From: Hymenobacter sediminis
GTDB taxonomy: Bacteria; Bacteroidota; Bacteroidia; Cytophagales; Hymenobacteraceae
Direction of reading: 5' to 3'
Length of the DNA: 64,000 nucleotides
Assembly: GCF_003231285.1 (NCBI RefSeq)
Contig: NZ_QKNS01000001.1
Span: 930,001 to 994,000, forward strand
Made by a program: the position numbers and the translations under genes. Below, piece by piece: positions 33,772 to 41,518 of this stretch; positions within the stretch are counted from its first letter, which is position 1, and each line of letters begins with the position of its first letter. Below the pieces are notes generated by a model that did not search any database, was not told where the DNA came from, and saw only the letters and a program-made list of their open reading frames with translations.

Positions 33772-34821
33772 ATGCGTACCCGTTTATTCTGTTTGCCTGT
33801 GTTGGGAGTTCTGCTGGCGTTGGGTTCCTGCATCAATGTCATCAAGCCGGGTAAGGATTTCACGCGGGCGGTTACACCCTCTGCTCCCGATTACAGCCAA
33901 GAAGATAACTGGGCTGCCCTACCTACCCGCCGCGATTCTGCCGATGCCGTGCCACGCAACACGCTCCTGCACGATCAGCAGGCCACGGCTCCGGTTGACG
34001 TGTTCTTCGTGCATCCGACCACCTACTACGGTCGCACCCAATGGAACGCCAGCCTCACCGATGCCCGTGTAAACCGTTTCACCGATGCCAGTACTATCCG
34101 CAAACAGGCGTCTGCCTTCAACGGTGTCGGCCGCATCTATGCGCCTCGCTACCGGCAGGCTACCTTGTTTTCCTTCTTCGATGAGAAAACAGCCAGCGGT
34201 CAGGATGCTCTTAACTTGGCTTACTCCGATGTAAAAACGGCCTTTCAGTACTACCTCGACCACTATAACCAGGGCCGTCCCATCATCATTGCCAGCCATA
34301 GCCAGGGCACTTTCCACGCCACGCGTCTGCTCCGTGAGTGTTTCGACCAGAACCCTAAGTTGCGCAAGCAGTTAGTAGCTGCTTACCTTATTGGGTTCAA
34401 GGTAAAGCCCGAAGAATATCAGGTGCTACGCCCCTGCGATGATTCTACCCAAACCGGTTGTTACGTGGGCTGGAACACCGTAGAGTGGGGCAACGAGTAT
34501 CCGCCGTTTCAGGGCGGGGTAGCCGTGAATCCGCTTACCTGGACCCGCGACACTACCGCGGCTTCTGCCAGCCTCAACCTTGGGGGCGTACCCTACAGCT
34601 TTGCCGGTCTTGATAAGCAGGTAGTTGATGCCAAGGTTCACAACGGCCTTGTCTGGATTCATCCTACCTCACGCCCCGGCTACCCGCGCTTCCTGCTCCC
34701 CGGTCGCCCAGAGTTGCGCCATTCCTTCCACATTGCCGATTATGGTTTGTTCTACAACAACATCCGCCAAAATGCCGCGGCCCGCGTGCGCGCCTACCGC
34801 TTGCTGACGTCCGGGGGGTAG
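33772..34821 (+). CDS. DUF3089 alpha/beta-hydrolase-like lipoprotein
   Basis: A 349-residue protein from ATG 33772, chosen because an earlier in-frame GTG falls inside the terminator hairpin and because the ATG gives a lipoprotein signal (RLFCLPVLGVLLALGSC). The body is DUF3089. It shows VDVFFVHPTTYYGRTQWNAS, RIYAPRYRQATLFSF and AFQYYLDHYNQGRPIIIASH with the nucleophile elbow SHSQGT. YVGWNTVEWGNEYPPF and a C-terminal His-containing segment (RHSFHIADYGLFYNNI) follow. DUF3089 proteins are predicted esterase/lipase-like hydrolases; the substrate is unknown. Its end overlaps the convergent small gene by 28 bases. Confidence 0.85.
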   Translation: MRTRLFCLPVLGVLLALGSCINVIKPGKDFTRAVTPSAPDYSQEDNWAALPTRRDSADAVPRNTLLHDQQATAPVDVFFVHPTTYYGRTQWNASLTDARVNRFTDASTIRKQASAFNGVGRIYAPRYRQATLFSFFDEKTASGQDALNLAYSDVKTAFQYYLDHYNQGRPIIIASHSQGTFHATRLLRECFDQNPKLRKQLVAAYLIGFKVKPEEYQVLRPCDDSTQTGCYVGWNTVEWGNEYPPFQGGVAVNPLTWTRDTTAASASLNLGGVPYSFAGLDKQVVDAKVHNGLVWIHPTSRPGYPRFLLPGRPELRHSFHIADYGLFYNNIRQNAAARVRAYRLLTSGG

Positions 34822-35132
34822 GAGGAACAACCCAGTTCTGCCAAACGACTGTTGAAAATCCTTTGGTAATGGTCTAAGTTTATGGATGGGTTATTAGCTG
34901 AAAACTGTTGTAATCCATTCCAGAAGTTAAGCTCATCAAATCCGACAAAATCGGTGGCCGCTGCTAAAGCTAGATTGTGTAGCTGATAAGCTATTGATCC
35001 AGCATAATAACTGTGAAATGCGATTCTCTTGTTATCATTTTGTTGCGGTTGATTAGGAACTGGTATAGTTCTGATTTCAATCAGGAAATGATATAGAAGA
35101 TAGCGGTAGGCATCTTTTTGATTTTCCGTCAT
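34794..35132 (-). CDS. Hypothetical protein
   Basis: A 112-residue protein in a clearly more AT-rich stretch. The sequence is protein-like and helical (MTENQKDAYRYLLYHFLIEI, then FHSYYAGSIAYQLHNLALAA), with no signal, membrane helix or known motif. It begins 15 bases downstream (on the minus strand) of the roadblock operon terminator and overlaps the end of the DUF3089 gene by 28 bases. Composition unlike its neighbours suggests either recent acquisition or low expression. It may be genuine, but there is no homology support. Confidence 0.5.
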   Translation of the reverse strand: MTENQKDAYRYLLYHFLIEIRTIPVPNQPQQNDNKRIAFHSYYAGSIAYQLHNLALAAATDFVGFDELNFWNGLQQFSANNPSINLDHYQRIFNSRLAELGCSSYPPDVSKR

Positions 35133-35146
35133 AGTGTAATAAAGCC

Positions 35147-35182
35147 AAAAGCCCCCGCTAACTCAAGCTAGCGGGGGCTTTT
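35147..35182. terminator. Terminator of the roadblock operon
   Basis: AAAAGCCCCCGCTA pairs with TAGCGGGGGCTTTT (14 bp, 8-base loop). Acts on the minus-strand LC7 operon and is symmetric. Confidence 0.88.
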
Positions 35183-35199
35183 CGTTCTCCAGGAGTAAC

Positions 35200-35562
35200 T
35201 TAGTTGAGAACCGAAGTCTGACCTTTCAGGATCTGACGAGCTACGGCCAGGTTCGTGTCACGGGCGTTTACAGCCAGGTAAATGAACTTATCGCCGGTAG
35301 GAGAAAGCTTAATCAGGTGCAGCTGGTCGGTCAAGGTCAACAGAATGTCCTGTACCGTTTGGTTCAGCTTCAAAGCCTGTACAGCTTTCAGCTTTTGTTT
35401 TACCACCTCAGTGTTGTAGGCCGCAGCCGTCTCGATGTCGAAATCAGCGAGGTTAGAGTGCGAGGCCAGAGGCATACCAGTTTCAGTTTCCACTACGGCT
35501 ACAGCCAGTAGGGTAGGCAGTTCGTCCAGAATTTCCTTAATAGCTTGTTTAGGTGTTGACAT
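35200..35562 (-). CDS. Roadblock/LC7-domain protein
   Basis: A 120-residue single-domain protein of the roadblock/LC7 (MglB-like) fold: AIKEILDELPTLLAVAVVET, ETGMPLASHSN, then DILLTLTDQLHLIKLSPTGD and the last strand-helix LAVNARDTNLAVARQILKG. Such proteins dimerise and act on small Ras-like GTPases or as scaffolds. The previous gene on the strand is a paralogue with the same ending pattern, and the cluster contains no GTPase. It is the last gene of a three-gene minus-strand unit and is followed by a strong terminator. Confidence 0.82.
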   Translation of the reverse strand: MSTPKQAIKEILDELPTLLAVAVVETETGMPLASHSNLADFDIETAAAYNTEVVKQKLKAVQALKLNQTVQDILLTLTDQLHLIKLSPTGDKFIYLAVNARDTNLAVARQILKGQTSVLN

Positions 35563-35597
35563 AAGTCAAAAAAAGTAAATGTGAAAAGCGGTTTATG

Positions 35598-36026
35598 TTA
35601 TTCAAAATTGCTGTGCCGACGCAAAACTTCCAAGGCAATAGCCAGGTTCGCATCAGCAAAGCGGATGGCAAGGTAGCAGTACCATTGCCCGTTTCGGAGC
35701 GGACGTAAGGTGTGTAGTTGGTCTTCCAACATCATCGTCATATCAGTTAGCGCGCCTCCCGGAATCTGGCGTTTTGCCAGAATGTCGGAGGTTTGCCGAA
35801 GCAGCTTAGCGTAGCGCAGGCTAACCTGATTGGGGTTCAATGTTGCTGAAGTAGTATAAGAGGCAAGTACTTTTCCGGAGTGCACTTCTACCACGCAGGC
35901 CATGAGCATCTCCGGCAAATCAGCTCGCACGTTCTGAATGAGCGTGTGCGCCTTCTTGCCTGCCTCATCGGACGTACCCACTATAATTTGGCGGATGCTG
36001 GGTCTGCTGAGAAAAGGTATCCTCAT
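35598..36026 (-). CDS. Roadblock/LC7-like protein, paralogue of the downstream gene
   Basis: A 142-residue protein with the same core as the downstream gene product: LPEMLMACVVEVHSGKVLAS, TMMLEDQLHTLRPLRNGQWY, CYLAIRFADANLAIALEVLR. The first ~25 residues (MRIPFLSRPSIRQIIVGTSD) are an extension missing from the paralogue. The pair probably arose by duplication and may form a heterodimer, as LC7-fold proteins often do. It lies 35 bases upstream of the second LC7 gene and 40 bases after the TM/carboxypeptidase-regulatory gene, all on the minus strand. Confidence 0.75.
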   Translation of the reverse strand: MRIPFLSRPSIRQIIVGTSDEAGKKAHTLIQNVRADLPEMLMACVVEVHSGKVLASYTTSATLNPNQVSLRYAKLLRQTSDILAKRQIPGGALTDMTMMLEDQLHTLRPLRNGQWYCYLAIRFADANLAIALEVLRRHSNFE

Positions 36027-36066
36027 TTACTAGATGGTACTGTAGAACGATACGCTAAACCAGTGG

Positions 36067-36753
36067 CTAAAACTGCCACCAATGGCGCTTCTTGGCTTTT
36101 GCTTCGCGAGGTAACAAGGTAACGTTGTAGGTCTTCTGGCCTTTCAGTTGTACCTCTTCCTCAGTGTATCCACCGTAGCCGTACTGCAAGTGGTGCGCTT
36201 TGTTAGCCGAAACCAAAATCGCATAGTTGCCAGCATTGTCGGTGCTTACGCCTCGGCCCGTTGTGCGGTCCAGTACGGTTGCGCCAACCAGGGGCTTACC
36301 ATCTTCATTCAGAATTCTGCCACGCATCGTCACCAAACGTACAGCGCTAGTCGAAGATATATCGGCTAAATCAGCTACGGAGGCATCGGCTACTACGGGA
36401 ATGTTGTCAGTCATTGTGCCAGAGGTCGGAAGATTAGTTCCTGCGAATACGGCACCACCAAGTAAGGCACTTCCTGCAACAAAAGATGCAGCCCGCCGAC
36501 GAAAACGCTGAGGCTCCGTGCGAATCAAGTCAAACTGCCGCTGAACCCAACCTACAGGCCGAACCTGATGGCCCTGGTTGTTCATTTCATAAAAGCGACG
36601 CAGAGTGTCATCGGCCTGATGAGCATTAGCCTGCATGTAGGCGTCTACAGCCTCCGTGTTTTCAATAGACAAATCTCCACGGAGGTAAGCGTCCCGATAT
36701 ACCGGAAGCAACTCACCCGTCGTCGGATGAAAAGGGTTAGCACTTAGTTTCAT
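36067..36753 (-). CDS. Membrane protein with carboxypeptidase-regulatory-like domain
   Basis: A 228-residue protein. The N-terminal ~80 residues are cytoplasmic and resemble the anti-sigma-type helix pair (YRDAYLRGDLSIENTEAVDA, DDTLRRFYEMNNQGHQVRPV). One membrane helix follows (about 88-107, ASFVAGSALLGGAVFAGTNL). The extracytoplasmic part is a CarboxypepD_reg-like domain (VTMRGRILNEDGKPLVGATV, LDRTTGRGVSTDNAGNYAIL) of the sort used as a beta-sandwich plug in TonB receptors. It is first in the unit with the two LC7 proteins, suggesting a membrane anchor or receptor for them. A perfect 11-bp hairpin lies 33 bases upstream of the ATG. Confidence 0.75.
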   Translation of the reverse strand: MKLSANPFHPTTGELLPVYRDAYLRGDLSIENTEAVDAYMQANAHQADDTLRRFYEMNNQGHQVRPVGWVQRQFDLIRTEPQRFRRRAASFVAGSALLGGAVFAGTNLPTSGTMTDNIPVVADASVADLADISSTSAVRLVTMRGRILNEDGKPLVGATVLDRTTGRGVSTDNAGNYAILVSANKAHHLQYGYGGYTEEEVQLKGQKTYNVTLLPREAKAKKRHWWQF

Positions 36754-36785
36754 AAAAGTGAGTTGAAGAAGGTGAAAAAAGGAAC

Positions 36786-36810
36786 CACCTCATAATTGTA
36801 TTATGAGGTG
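36786..36810. promoter_or_regulatory. Perfect hairpin/dyad upstream of the LC7 operon
   Basis: 11-bp arms with a 3-base spacer, 33-57 bases before the ATG at 36753. No T-run follows on the minus strand, so an operator or leader hairpin is more likely than a terminator. Confidence 0.45.
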
Positions 36811-37119
36811 TACAATATTAATGGCTGAAGGGAACAATAAATAATTAATATTATCATTTATTAGATAAGTCATATATGGATTTTTTCGCTGAACTATAAC
36901 TGTTGCAAGACTAACCAGGGAACGTAGACGACCAAATCATCTATTGTTTGGTTAAAAAAAAAGTATGTAGGTACTTACTATCTTAGAAAATACAAACGTG
37001 TCCCAGTATGGGAATTGCTTTGTCGACTCAAACATGCTGAATATAAGCGTGCTAAGCTCGTCAGTAGCTATACGTAAAAAGTAGTAATTAGGTTTTTCCA
37101 AGAAGGGGAAATTTTTATG

Positions 37120-37195
37120 ATACGTAGTTAAACCCAAACAAAAAGCCCCGGCCACTCAAGTGGCCGGGGCTTTTTGTTTGGGTTTAACTACGTAT
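37120..37195. terminator. 76-bp near-perfect palindrome at the end of tsf
   Basis: Arms of 37 bases (37120-37156 with 37159-37195) pair completely around a 2-base centre. The core is GCCCCGGCCACT with A/T-rich flanks that give T-runs in both directions. It lies 2 bases after the tsf stop. Confidence 0.88.
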
Positions 37196-37197
37196 GC

Positions 37198-38037
37198 TTA
37201 GCCTACAATAGCTACGCGTTTGAAGTCCGAAATAGTCAGACCTTTCTGCGTCTTGTCGAGCAGCTGAGCAATGGTAACTGAGTTATCTTTCACGAACTCT
37301 TGGTTCAGCAGGGTGTTCTCCTTGTAGAACTTGTTGAGCTTGCCTTGAGCAATTTTCTCCAGCATAGCTTCGGGCTTGCCTTCGGCACGAGCCTGCTCTT
37401 TGCCGATTTCAATCTCACGCTCGATGGTAGCCGCATCAACACCGTCTTTGTCAAGAGCAACGGGGCGCATAGCTACAATTTGCATAGCTACGTCGCGGCC
37501 AACAGCAGCTACGTCGGCACCGCCTACGTTCTTCATGGCCACTAGCACACCCTTCTTGTTATCCGAGTGGATGTAAGAAGCTACTTTCTCAGACGTTACG
37601 TTTTCGTAAGCAACCACGTCCAGCTTCTCGCCGATTTTGCCCATCAGGTCGGTGATGTGCTCCTGCAGGGAACGACCATCTTCCTGAGCAGCAGCCAGCA
37701 GCTCCTCTTTCGAGGCAGCGTTAGTTTTTACGGCCGTAGCCAGAATCTGCTGCGCGAGGTTTTTGAAGTCTTCTACTTTCGCAACGGGCTCCGTTTCGCA
37801 AGCAAGGGCAATCAATTTGCCATTGGTACCATCTTCGCTAACTGCAGCCAGCACGAGGCCTTCCGAAGTAGTGTTTTCCGAACGCTTGTCGGCAATTTTC
37901 TGGCCTTGCTTGCGCAGGATGTCGCGAGCGGCTTCGAAGTCGCCGTTAGCCTCGGTCAGAGCTTTTTTGCAATCCATCATGCCCGCACCGGTCATGGTGC
38001 GCAGCTTGTTCACGTCTGCGGCGGTAATTGCTGCCAT
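37198..38037 (-). CDS. tsf: Translation elongation factor Ts
   Basis: A 279-residue EF-Ts, the nucleotide exchange factor that regenerates EF-Tu-GTP. The N-terminal UBA-like domain and conserved core are obvious: MAAITAADVNKLRTMTGAGM, DCKKALTEANGDFEAARDIL and RKQGQKIADKRSENTTSEGL. The dimerisation domain follows (GVLVAMKNVGGADVAAVGRD, VAMQIVAMRPVAL), then the C-terminal LNKFYKENTLLNQEFVKDNS. It is last in the ribosomal unit rplM-rpsI-rpsB-tsf. A hairpin between rpsB and tsf could attenuate its transcription. It ends at a 76-bp palindromic terminator. Confidence 0.97.
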   Translation of the reverse strand: MAAITAADVNKLRTMTGAGMMDCKKALTEANGDFEAARDILRKQGQKIADKRSENTTSEGLVLAAVSEDGTNGKLIALACETEPVAKVEDFKNLAQQILATAVKTNAASKEELLAAAQEDGRSLQEHITDLMGKIGEKLDVVAYENVTSEKVASYIHSDNKKGVLVAMKNVGGADVAAVGRDVAMQIVAMRPVALDKDGVDAATIEREIEIGKEQARAEGKPEAMLEKIAQGKLNKFYKENTLLNQEFVKDNSVTIAQLLDKTQKGLTISDFKRVAIVG

Positions 38038-38119
38038 TGTTGTGAGTTATATGAGGTTGAGAGGGTTTTCTGAGTTGAGCTACTGCCCTTGCCGCCAGAG
38101 CGGGGAGAGCAGTTATAGA

Positions 38120-38161
38120 AAAAGGGAACACCGGAGCCGAGTGCTTCGCATGTTCCCTTTT
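38120..38161 (-). terminator. Hairpin between rpsB and tsf (possible attenuator)
   Basis: AAAAGGGAACA (38120-38130) pairs with TGTTCCCTTTT (38151-38161), 20-base loop. Read on the minus strand the stem is followed by TTTTTC, the shape of a weak intrinsic terminator inside the operon. Confidence 0.55.
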
Positions 38162-38179
38162 CCTTAGAGGGCAACTAGC

Positions 38180-38947
38180 CTATTCGTCGGCGTTCTGCTT
38201 CTCTTGGATGCCTTCTTCTTCGGCTTGCTTCTTGTCGGCATCTTCTTTGTCGACTTTCCGCTCCGACAGACCATCTTCGATAGCCTTACCCATTACGCTT
38301 ACAATCAGCTGGATAGACTTCGAAGCGTCATCGTTAGCCGGGATAGGGAACTGAACCAGCTCGGGGTTCGAGTTCGTATCGCAGATAGCGAATACTGGAA
38401 TGCCCAGTTTCTGAGCTTCTTTCACAGCAATGTGCTCACGCTTCACGTCTACTACGAACAGAGCGGCGGGCAGGCGGCTCAGGTCAGCGATGCCACCCAG
38501 AACGCGCTCCAGCTTCTCGCGCTCACGCGACAGCATCAGACGCTCGCGCTTAGCCAGTGCAGCGTAAGCCGTGTTTTCCTTCACCATCTTGTCGATGGTG
38601 CTCATCTTCTTCAGCGACTTGCGAACGGTAGTGAAGTTGGTGAGCATGCCACCCAGCCAACGGTCCGTTACGAAAGGCATTTTCAGGCGCTTCGCTTCTT
38701 CCGTTACAATTTCCTGAGCCTGCTTCTTGGTTGCTACGAACATTACCTTGCGGCCGCTCTTAGCAATGTTGCGGATGGCCGCAGCGGCCTGGTCCAGCGA
38801 AACAAGCGTTTTGTTCAGGTCGATAATGTGGATGCCGTTCTTCTCCATGAAGATGTACGGCGCCATTTTCGGATCCCACTTGCGCGTAAGGTGACCAAAG
38901 TGGGCACCAGCGTCAAGCAGTTCTTTATAAGTGGTGGTCTGAGCCAT
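38180..38947 (-). CDS. rpsB: 30S ribosomal protein S2
   Basis: A 255-residue S2, which binds the 30S head near S1 and helix 26 of 16S rRNA. Family motifs: [100 protein letters not shown] and [20 protein letters not shown]. The C-terminal ~25 residues are an acidic, Glu/Asp/Lys-rich tail typical of Bacteroidota. It sits between rpsI and tsf, the usual arrangement. The ATG at 38947 is 21 bases from the rpsI stop. Confidence 0.97.
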   Translation of the reverse strand: MAQTTTYKELLDAGAHFGHLTRKWDPKMAPYIFMEKNGIHIIDLNKTLVSLDQAAAAIRNIAKSGRKVMFVATKKQAQEIVTEEAKRLKMPFVTDRWLGGMLTNFTTVRKSLKKMSTIDKMVKENTAYAALAKRERLMLSREREKLERVLGGIADLSRLPAALFVVDVKREHIAVKEAQKLGIPVFAICDTNSNPELVQFPIPANDDASKSIQLIVSVMGKAIEDGLSERKVDKEDADKKQAEEEGIQEKQNADE

Positions 38948-38968
38948 GATAAGGGTTCCTCTGGAAGA

Positions 38969-39355
38969 TTAGCGTTTCGAGAACTGGAACGAACGACGAG
39001 CTTTGCGCTTACCGAATTTCTTACGTTCCACCATGCGCGGGTCGCGGGTCAGGAAGCCTTCTTTCTTCAGCGCTGGGCGAACCTCAGCGTTGTCGCCTAC
39101 AAGGGCTTTCGAGATGGCCAGACGGATAGCTTCGGCCTGAGCCGAAATGCCACCACCGCGCACGTTTACCTTGATGTCGTACTGACCGACTTGCTCGATC
39201 GTCGCCAAAGGCTGGTTCACGATGTTTTCCAGGAGTTCGTTAGCGAAGTACGCTTTGATGTCCCGGCCGTTGATAGTGATATTCCCTTGCCCGGCCTGCA
39301 TGTAGATGCGGGCCACCGAGGTTTTTCTTCTACCAGAGGTATTGGAGATTTCCAT
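38969..39355 (-). CDS. rpsI: 30S ribosomal protein S9
   Basis: A 128-residue S9, whose extended basic tail reaches the P-site tRNA. Conserved features: TSGRRKTSVARIYMQAGQGN, ITINGRDIKAYFANELL, VNVRGGGISAQAEAIRLAIS, KALVGDNAEVRPALKKEGFL and TRDPRMVERKKFGKRKARRS, ending FQFSKR, as expected for S9 (final Lys-Arg). Located 34 bases downstream of rplM on the same strand; these two genes are nearly always paired. Confidence 0.97.
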   Translation of the reverse strand: MEISNTSGRRKTSVARIYMQAGQGNITINGRDIKAYFANELLENIVNQPLATIEQVGQYDIKVNVRGGGISAQAEAIRLAISKALVGDNAEVRPALKKEGFLTRDPRMVERKKFGKRKARRSFQFSKR

Positions 39356-39389
39356 TAAGTGAAGAAGTTAAAGAGGGGCCGAATACGGC

Positions 39390-39842
39390 TTAGAGATTCG
39401 TCAAAGAAACAGCTTTGGGCTGCTGAGCTTCGTGGGGGTGGGTAGCGCCGGCATATACGAACAGGTTCCGGAATTGCTCCGCACCCAGTTTGTTGCCTTG
39501 CAGCATGCCACGTACAGCGTGCTCAATCACACGGGTCGAGTCCTTGGCTTTTTTGTCGCGCAGGTTGATGCGCTTCTGACCGCCGGGGTAGCCCGAATGG
39601 GTGATGTAGATTTTGTCGGTCATCTTTTTGCCGGTCACGCGCAGGTTGTCGGCGTTGATGACGATGACGTTGTCGCCACAATCCGAGTTGGGCGTGAAGG
39701 AGGGCTTGTGCTTGCCACGCAGCATGTTGGCAATTTGGCTGGCCAGACGACCCAGGGTAGCGTCGGCGGCGTCAACCACAACCCAGCCCTTGTTGGCGTT
39801 GGCTTTGTTGACGGATACCGTCTTGAAGCTCAGATGATCCAT
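39390..39842 (-). CDS. rplM: 50S ribosomal protein L13
   Basis: A 150-residue L13, an early-assembly protein of the large subunit. The ATG at 39842 (MDHLSFKTVSVNKANANKGW) is chosen; an upstream in-frame ATG would add 15 residues of poor composition. Motifs: VVVDAADATLGRLASQIANM, LRGKHKPSFTPNSDCGDNVI, YITHSGYPGGQKRINLRD and VIEHAVRGMLQGNKLGAEQF, plus LFVYAGATHPHEAQQP. First gene of the rplM-rpsI-rpsB-tsf unit. A TAACTTTG promoter element lies 65 bases upstream, giving a leader of about 60 bases that could host ribosomal-protein feedback, though no known structure is evident. Confidence 0.96.
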   Translation of the reverse strand: MDHLSFKTVSVNKANANKGWVVVDAADATLGRLASQIANMLRGKHKPSFTPNSDCGDNVIVINADNLRVTGKKMTDKIYITHSGYPGGQKRINLRDKKAKDSTRVIEHAVRGMLQGNKLGAEQFRNLFVYAGATHPHEAQQPKAVSLTNL

Positions 39843-39906
39843 TGGGGAGGAGGATAAGCGTTTGAAAATGAAGAAGAAGCCGAACACGGTTCGGGAAAAA
39901 CGGACA

Positions 39907-39936
39907 CAAAGTTACCGCCTTTCAGGCAATATGCAA
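39907..39936 (-). promoter_or_regulatory. Candidate promoter of rplM operon
   Basis: On the minus strand a -7 element TAACTTTG (39914-39907) lies 18 bases from a TTGC (39936-39933) that may serve as -33. This is one of the best promoter candidates in the window. Confidence 0.6.
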
Positions 39937-39997
39937 GCTGGTGGCTAATTATTGTCTCTGAAACAGTTGCAGAGTGGCCTCTCCGCCGTGTATGCGT

Positions 39998-40005
39998 ACT
40001 TTTAG
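39998..40005 (+). promoter_or_regulatory. Candidate -7 element (TACTTTTA) of the membrane glycosyltransferase-like gene
   Basis: One mismatch to TAnnTTTG, ending 8 bases before the ATG at 40014, so the transcript is predicted to be almost leaderless. Confidence 0.4.
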
Positions 40006-40013
40006 GGTTGTCT

Positions 40014-41480
40014 ATGCTACCACTCTCATCCTCGCTAACCCTCGCACCAAGGCTCTCCCCAGACCGCCGGGCCCTTGGGCTCCTGTTTACTCTGTTTTTG
40101 CTTTCCGTGGGAGTAACTTTCCTGACGCAGGGTACCTACGATTCTGGGGATAGTATCAATCATTACCTCTACGCTCGTTACGCTTTTGAGCACCCAATTA
40201 ACTTTTTGGAATCGTGGTCAAAGCCGTTGGTAGTGCAGGTGATGGCCATTCCGGCCCAGTTAGGACTGCGGGCTGTAATGGTGTTGCAATGCGTGCTGGT
40301 AGCGGCCTCGGCTTGGCTTGCCTACCGATCTGCCTGTATGCTGCGCTTACCCTGGCCGTGGCTAGCTATCCTGTTCTGCTACGCCTCACCCGATTACTTC
40401 CGTATTCAGTTCTCAGGGCTGACCGAACCGCTGTTTAGCTTGTTTCTGATTGCAGGGGTAGCGCTGGCCTTGTGTGGGCGCGCCGGACTGGGTGCGGCCG
40501 TTGTTTCCTTCTTACCCTTTGCGCGGTCGGAAGGCTTTATTCTGCTCGGCGTGTACGGGTTTTATCTGCTGCTAAGCCGCAACTGGCGGGCGTTGCCCTT
40601 GTTGGGTCTGGGGTTTGTGGTGTATGGTGTAGCCGGATTGTTCGTGTACGACGATTTTCTGTGGGTATTGACTCGCAACTCATACCCCCTACGCAACCCT
40701 AACTATGGGCACGGAGCGCCCATGCACTTCATCAAAAGCCTCCCGAACACTATTGGATGGGTATTGTTTGGGCTGTTCTGGCTGGGTGGGTTGCGGATGA
40801 TTTGGGAGTGGCTGCGGCCTCAGTTTCGGCTGCAGCCACGGCTGTTTACCGCAGACCTGCTGTTGGTGTATGGCAATGTGGTGGTCTTCATCACGGCCCA
40901 CGCTATCTTCTGGACCTACGGAATTTTTGGCTCGCTGGGGTTGGTACGGGTGCTTTGCAGTATTGTGCCTTTGATGAGTCTGGTAGCTTTACGAGGAGTA
41001 GCAATGCTCAGCGCGCTGTTCCCCAATCCGGCTGCCCGGCAACGAATTCGGTTGATACTAGCTGTCGCGGTGGTAGGTTTTCTGTTCTGCGGTTCGCGGG
41101 TGGCTTTTCGCCTGGAGCGCGACTTTGGCCGCGCTTCCGATCAACTCCTGATTGATGCAGCCGTCCGCTGGGCTAATCGGCAGGGGCCTATGCGGTATGT
41201 GACTTACGCGCATCCATACGCGGCGCTGCCACTACAGGTGGATCCTTTCGGCCCCAAGCGGCCTGATTTAATTGCAGTGCATTCCTCGGATTGGCCTTTG
41301 CCAGTAGGTACGTATATCTTCTGGGATGAATGGTATGCCATAAAGGAAAAGCAGGTGCCATTCGAGCTTCTGCACAACAATCCAAGCTACCGTTTGCGGT
41401 GGCTGGGTGCCGTGCCCCGCAACCGACGCAAGCCCACCGCCGACTCGGTACGCATAGCGGTGTTTGAAAAGATAAAATAG
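40014..41480 (+). CDS. Polytopic membrane protein, GT-C glycosyltransferase-like
   Basis: A 488-residue protein from ATG 40014 with about 10 hydrophobic segments. The N-terminal loop TYDSGDSINHYLYARYAFEH resembles the acidic first extracytoplasmic loop of GT-C/PMT-type mannosyltransferases. It is followed by WSKPLVVQVMAIPAQL and FRIQFSGLTEPLFSLFLIAG, the latter with the Thr-Glu-Pro feature common in these families. The C-terminal ~110 residues are soluble and extracytoplasmic (RYVTYAHPYAALPLQVDPFG, YIFWDEWYAIKEKQVPFELL). It may transfer a sugar from a lipid carrier. The family is inferred from architecture only. Confidence 0.72.
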   Translation: MLPLSSSLTLAPRLSPDRRALGLLFTLFLLSVGVTFLTQGTYDSGDSINHYLYARYAFEHPINFLESWSKPLVVQVMAIPAQLGLRAVMVLQCVLVAASAWLAYRSACMLRLPWPWLAILFCYASPDYFRIQFSGLTEPLFSLFLIAGVALALCGRAGLGAAVVSFLPFARSEGFILLGVYGFYLLLSRNWRALPLLGLGFVVYGVAGLFVYDDFLWVLTRNSYPLRNPNYGHGAPMHFIKSLPNTIGWVLFGLFWLGGLRMIWEWLRPQFRLQPRLFTADLLLVYGNVVVFITAHAIFWTYGIFGSLGLVRVLCSIVPLMSLVALRGVAMLSALFPNPAARQRIRLILAVAVVGFLFCGSRVAFRLERDFGRASDQLLIDAAVRWANRQGPMRYVTYAHPYAALPLQVDPFGPKRPDLIAVHSSDWPLPVGTYIFWDEWYAIKEKQVPFELLHNNPSYRLRWLGAVPRNRRKPTADSVRIAVFEKIK

Positions 41481-41518
41481 ACTGTATGCAAAGTGGCCAG
41501 CCTACACTTTCTACACTA

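Larger units (their letters stand above)
36754..37197. other. AT-rich intergenic region
   Basis: A 444-base stretch with no convincing gene. It holds a perfect 11-bp hairpin at 36786-36810 (CACCTCATAAT, TGT, ATTATGAGGTG) near the start of the LC7 operon, AT-rich sequence that should contain the operon promoter, and the 76-bp palindromic terminator of tsf at 37120-37195. One open frame on the minus strand runs into that terminator and is rejected. Confidence 0.5.

Noticed and set aside
36952..37155. 67-codon frame on the minus strand ending in the tsf gap
   Set aside because: Its start overlaps the palindromic terminator at 37120-37195, the sequence is AT-driven, and it has no conserved pattern.
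38204..39358. Long open frame of 384 codons on the + strand opposite rpsB and rpsI
   Set aside because: It is antisense to two certain ribosomal protein genes, its sequence has no protein-like domain, and it mirrors their codon bias.
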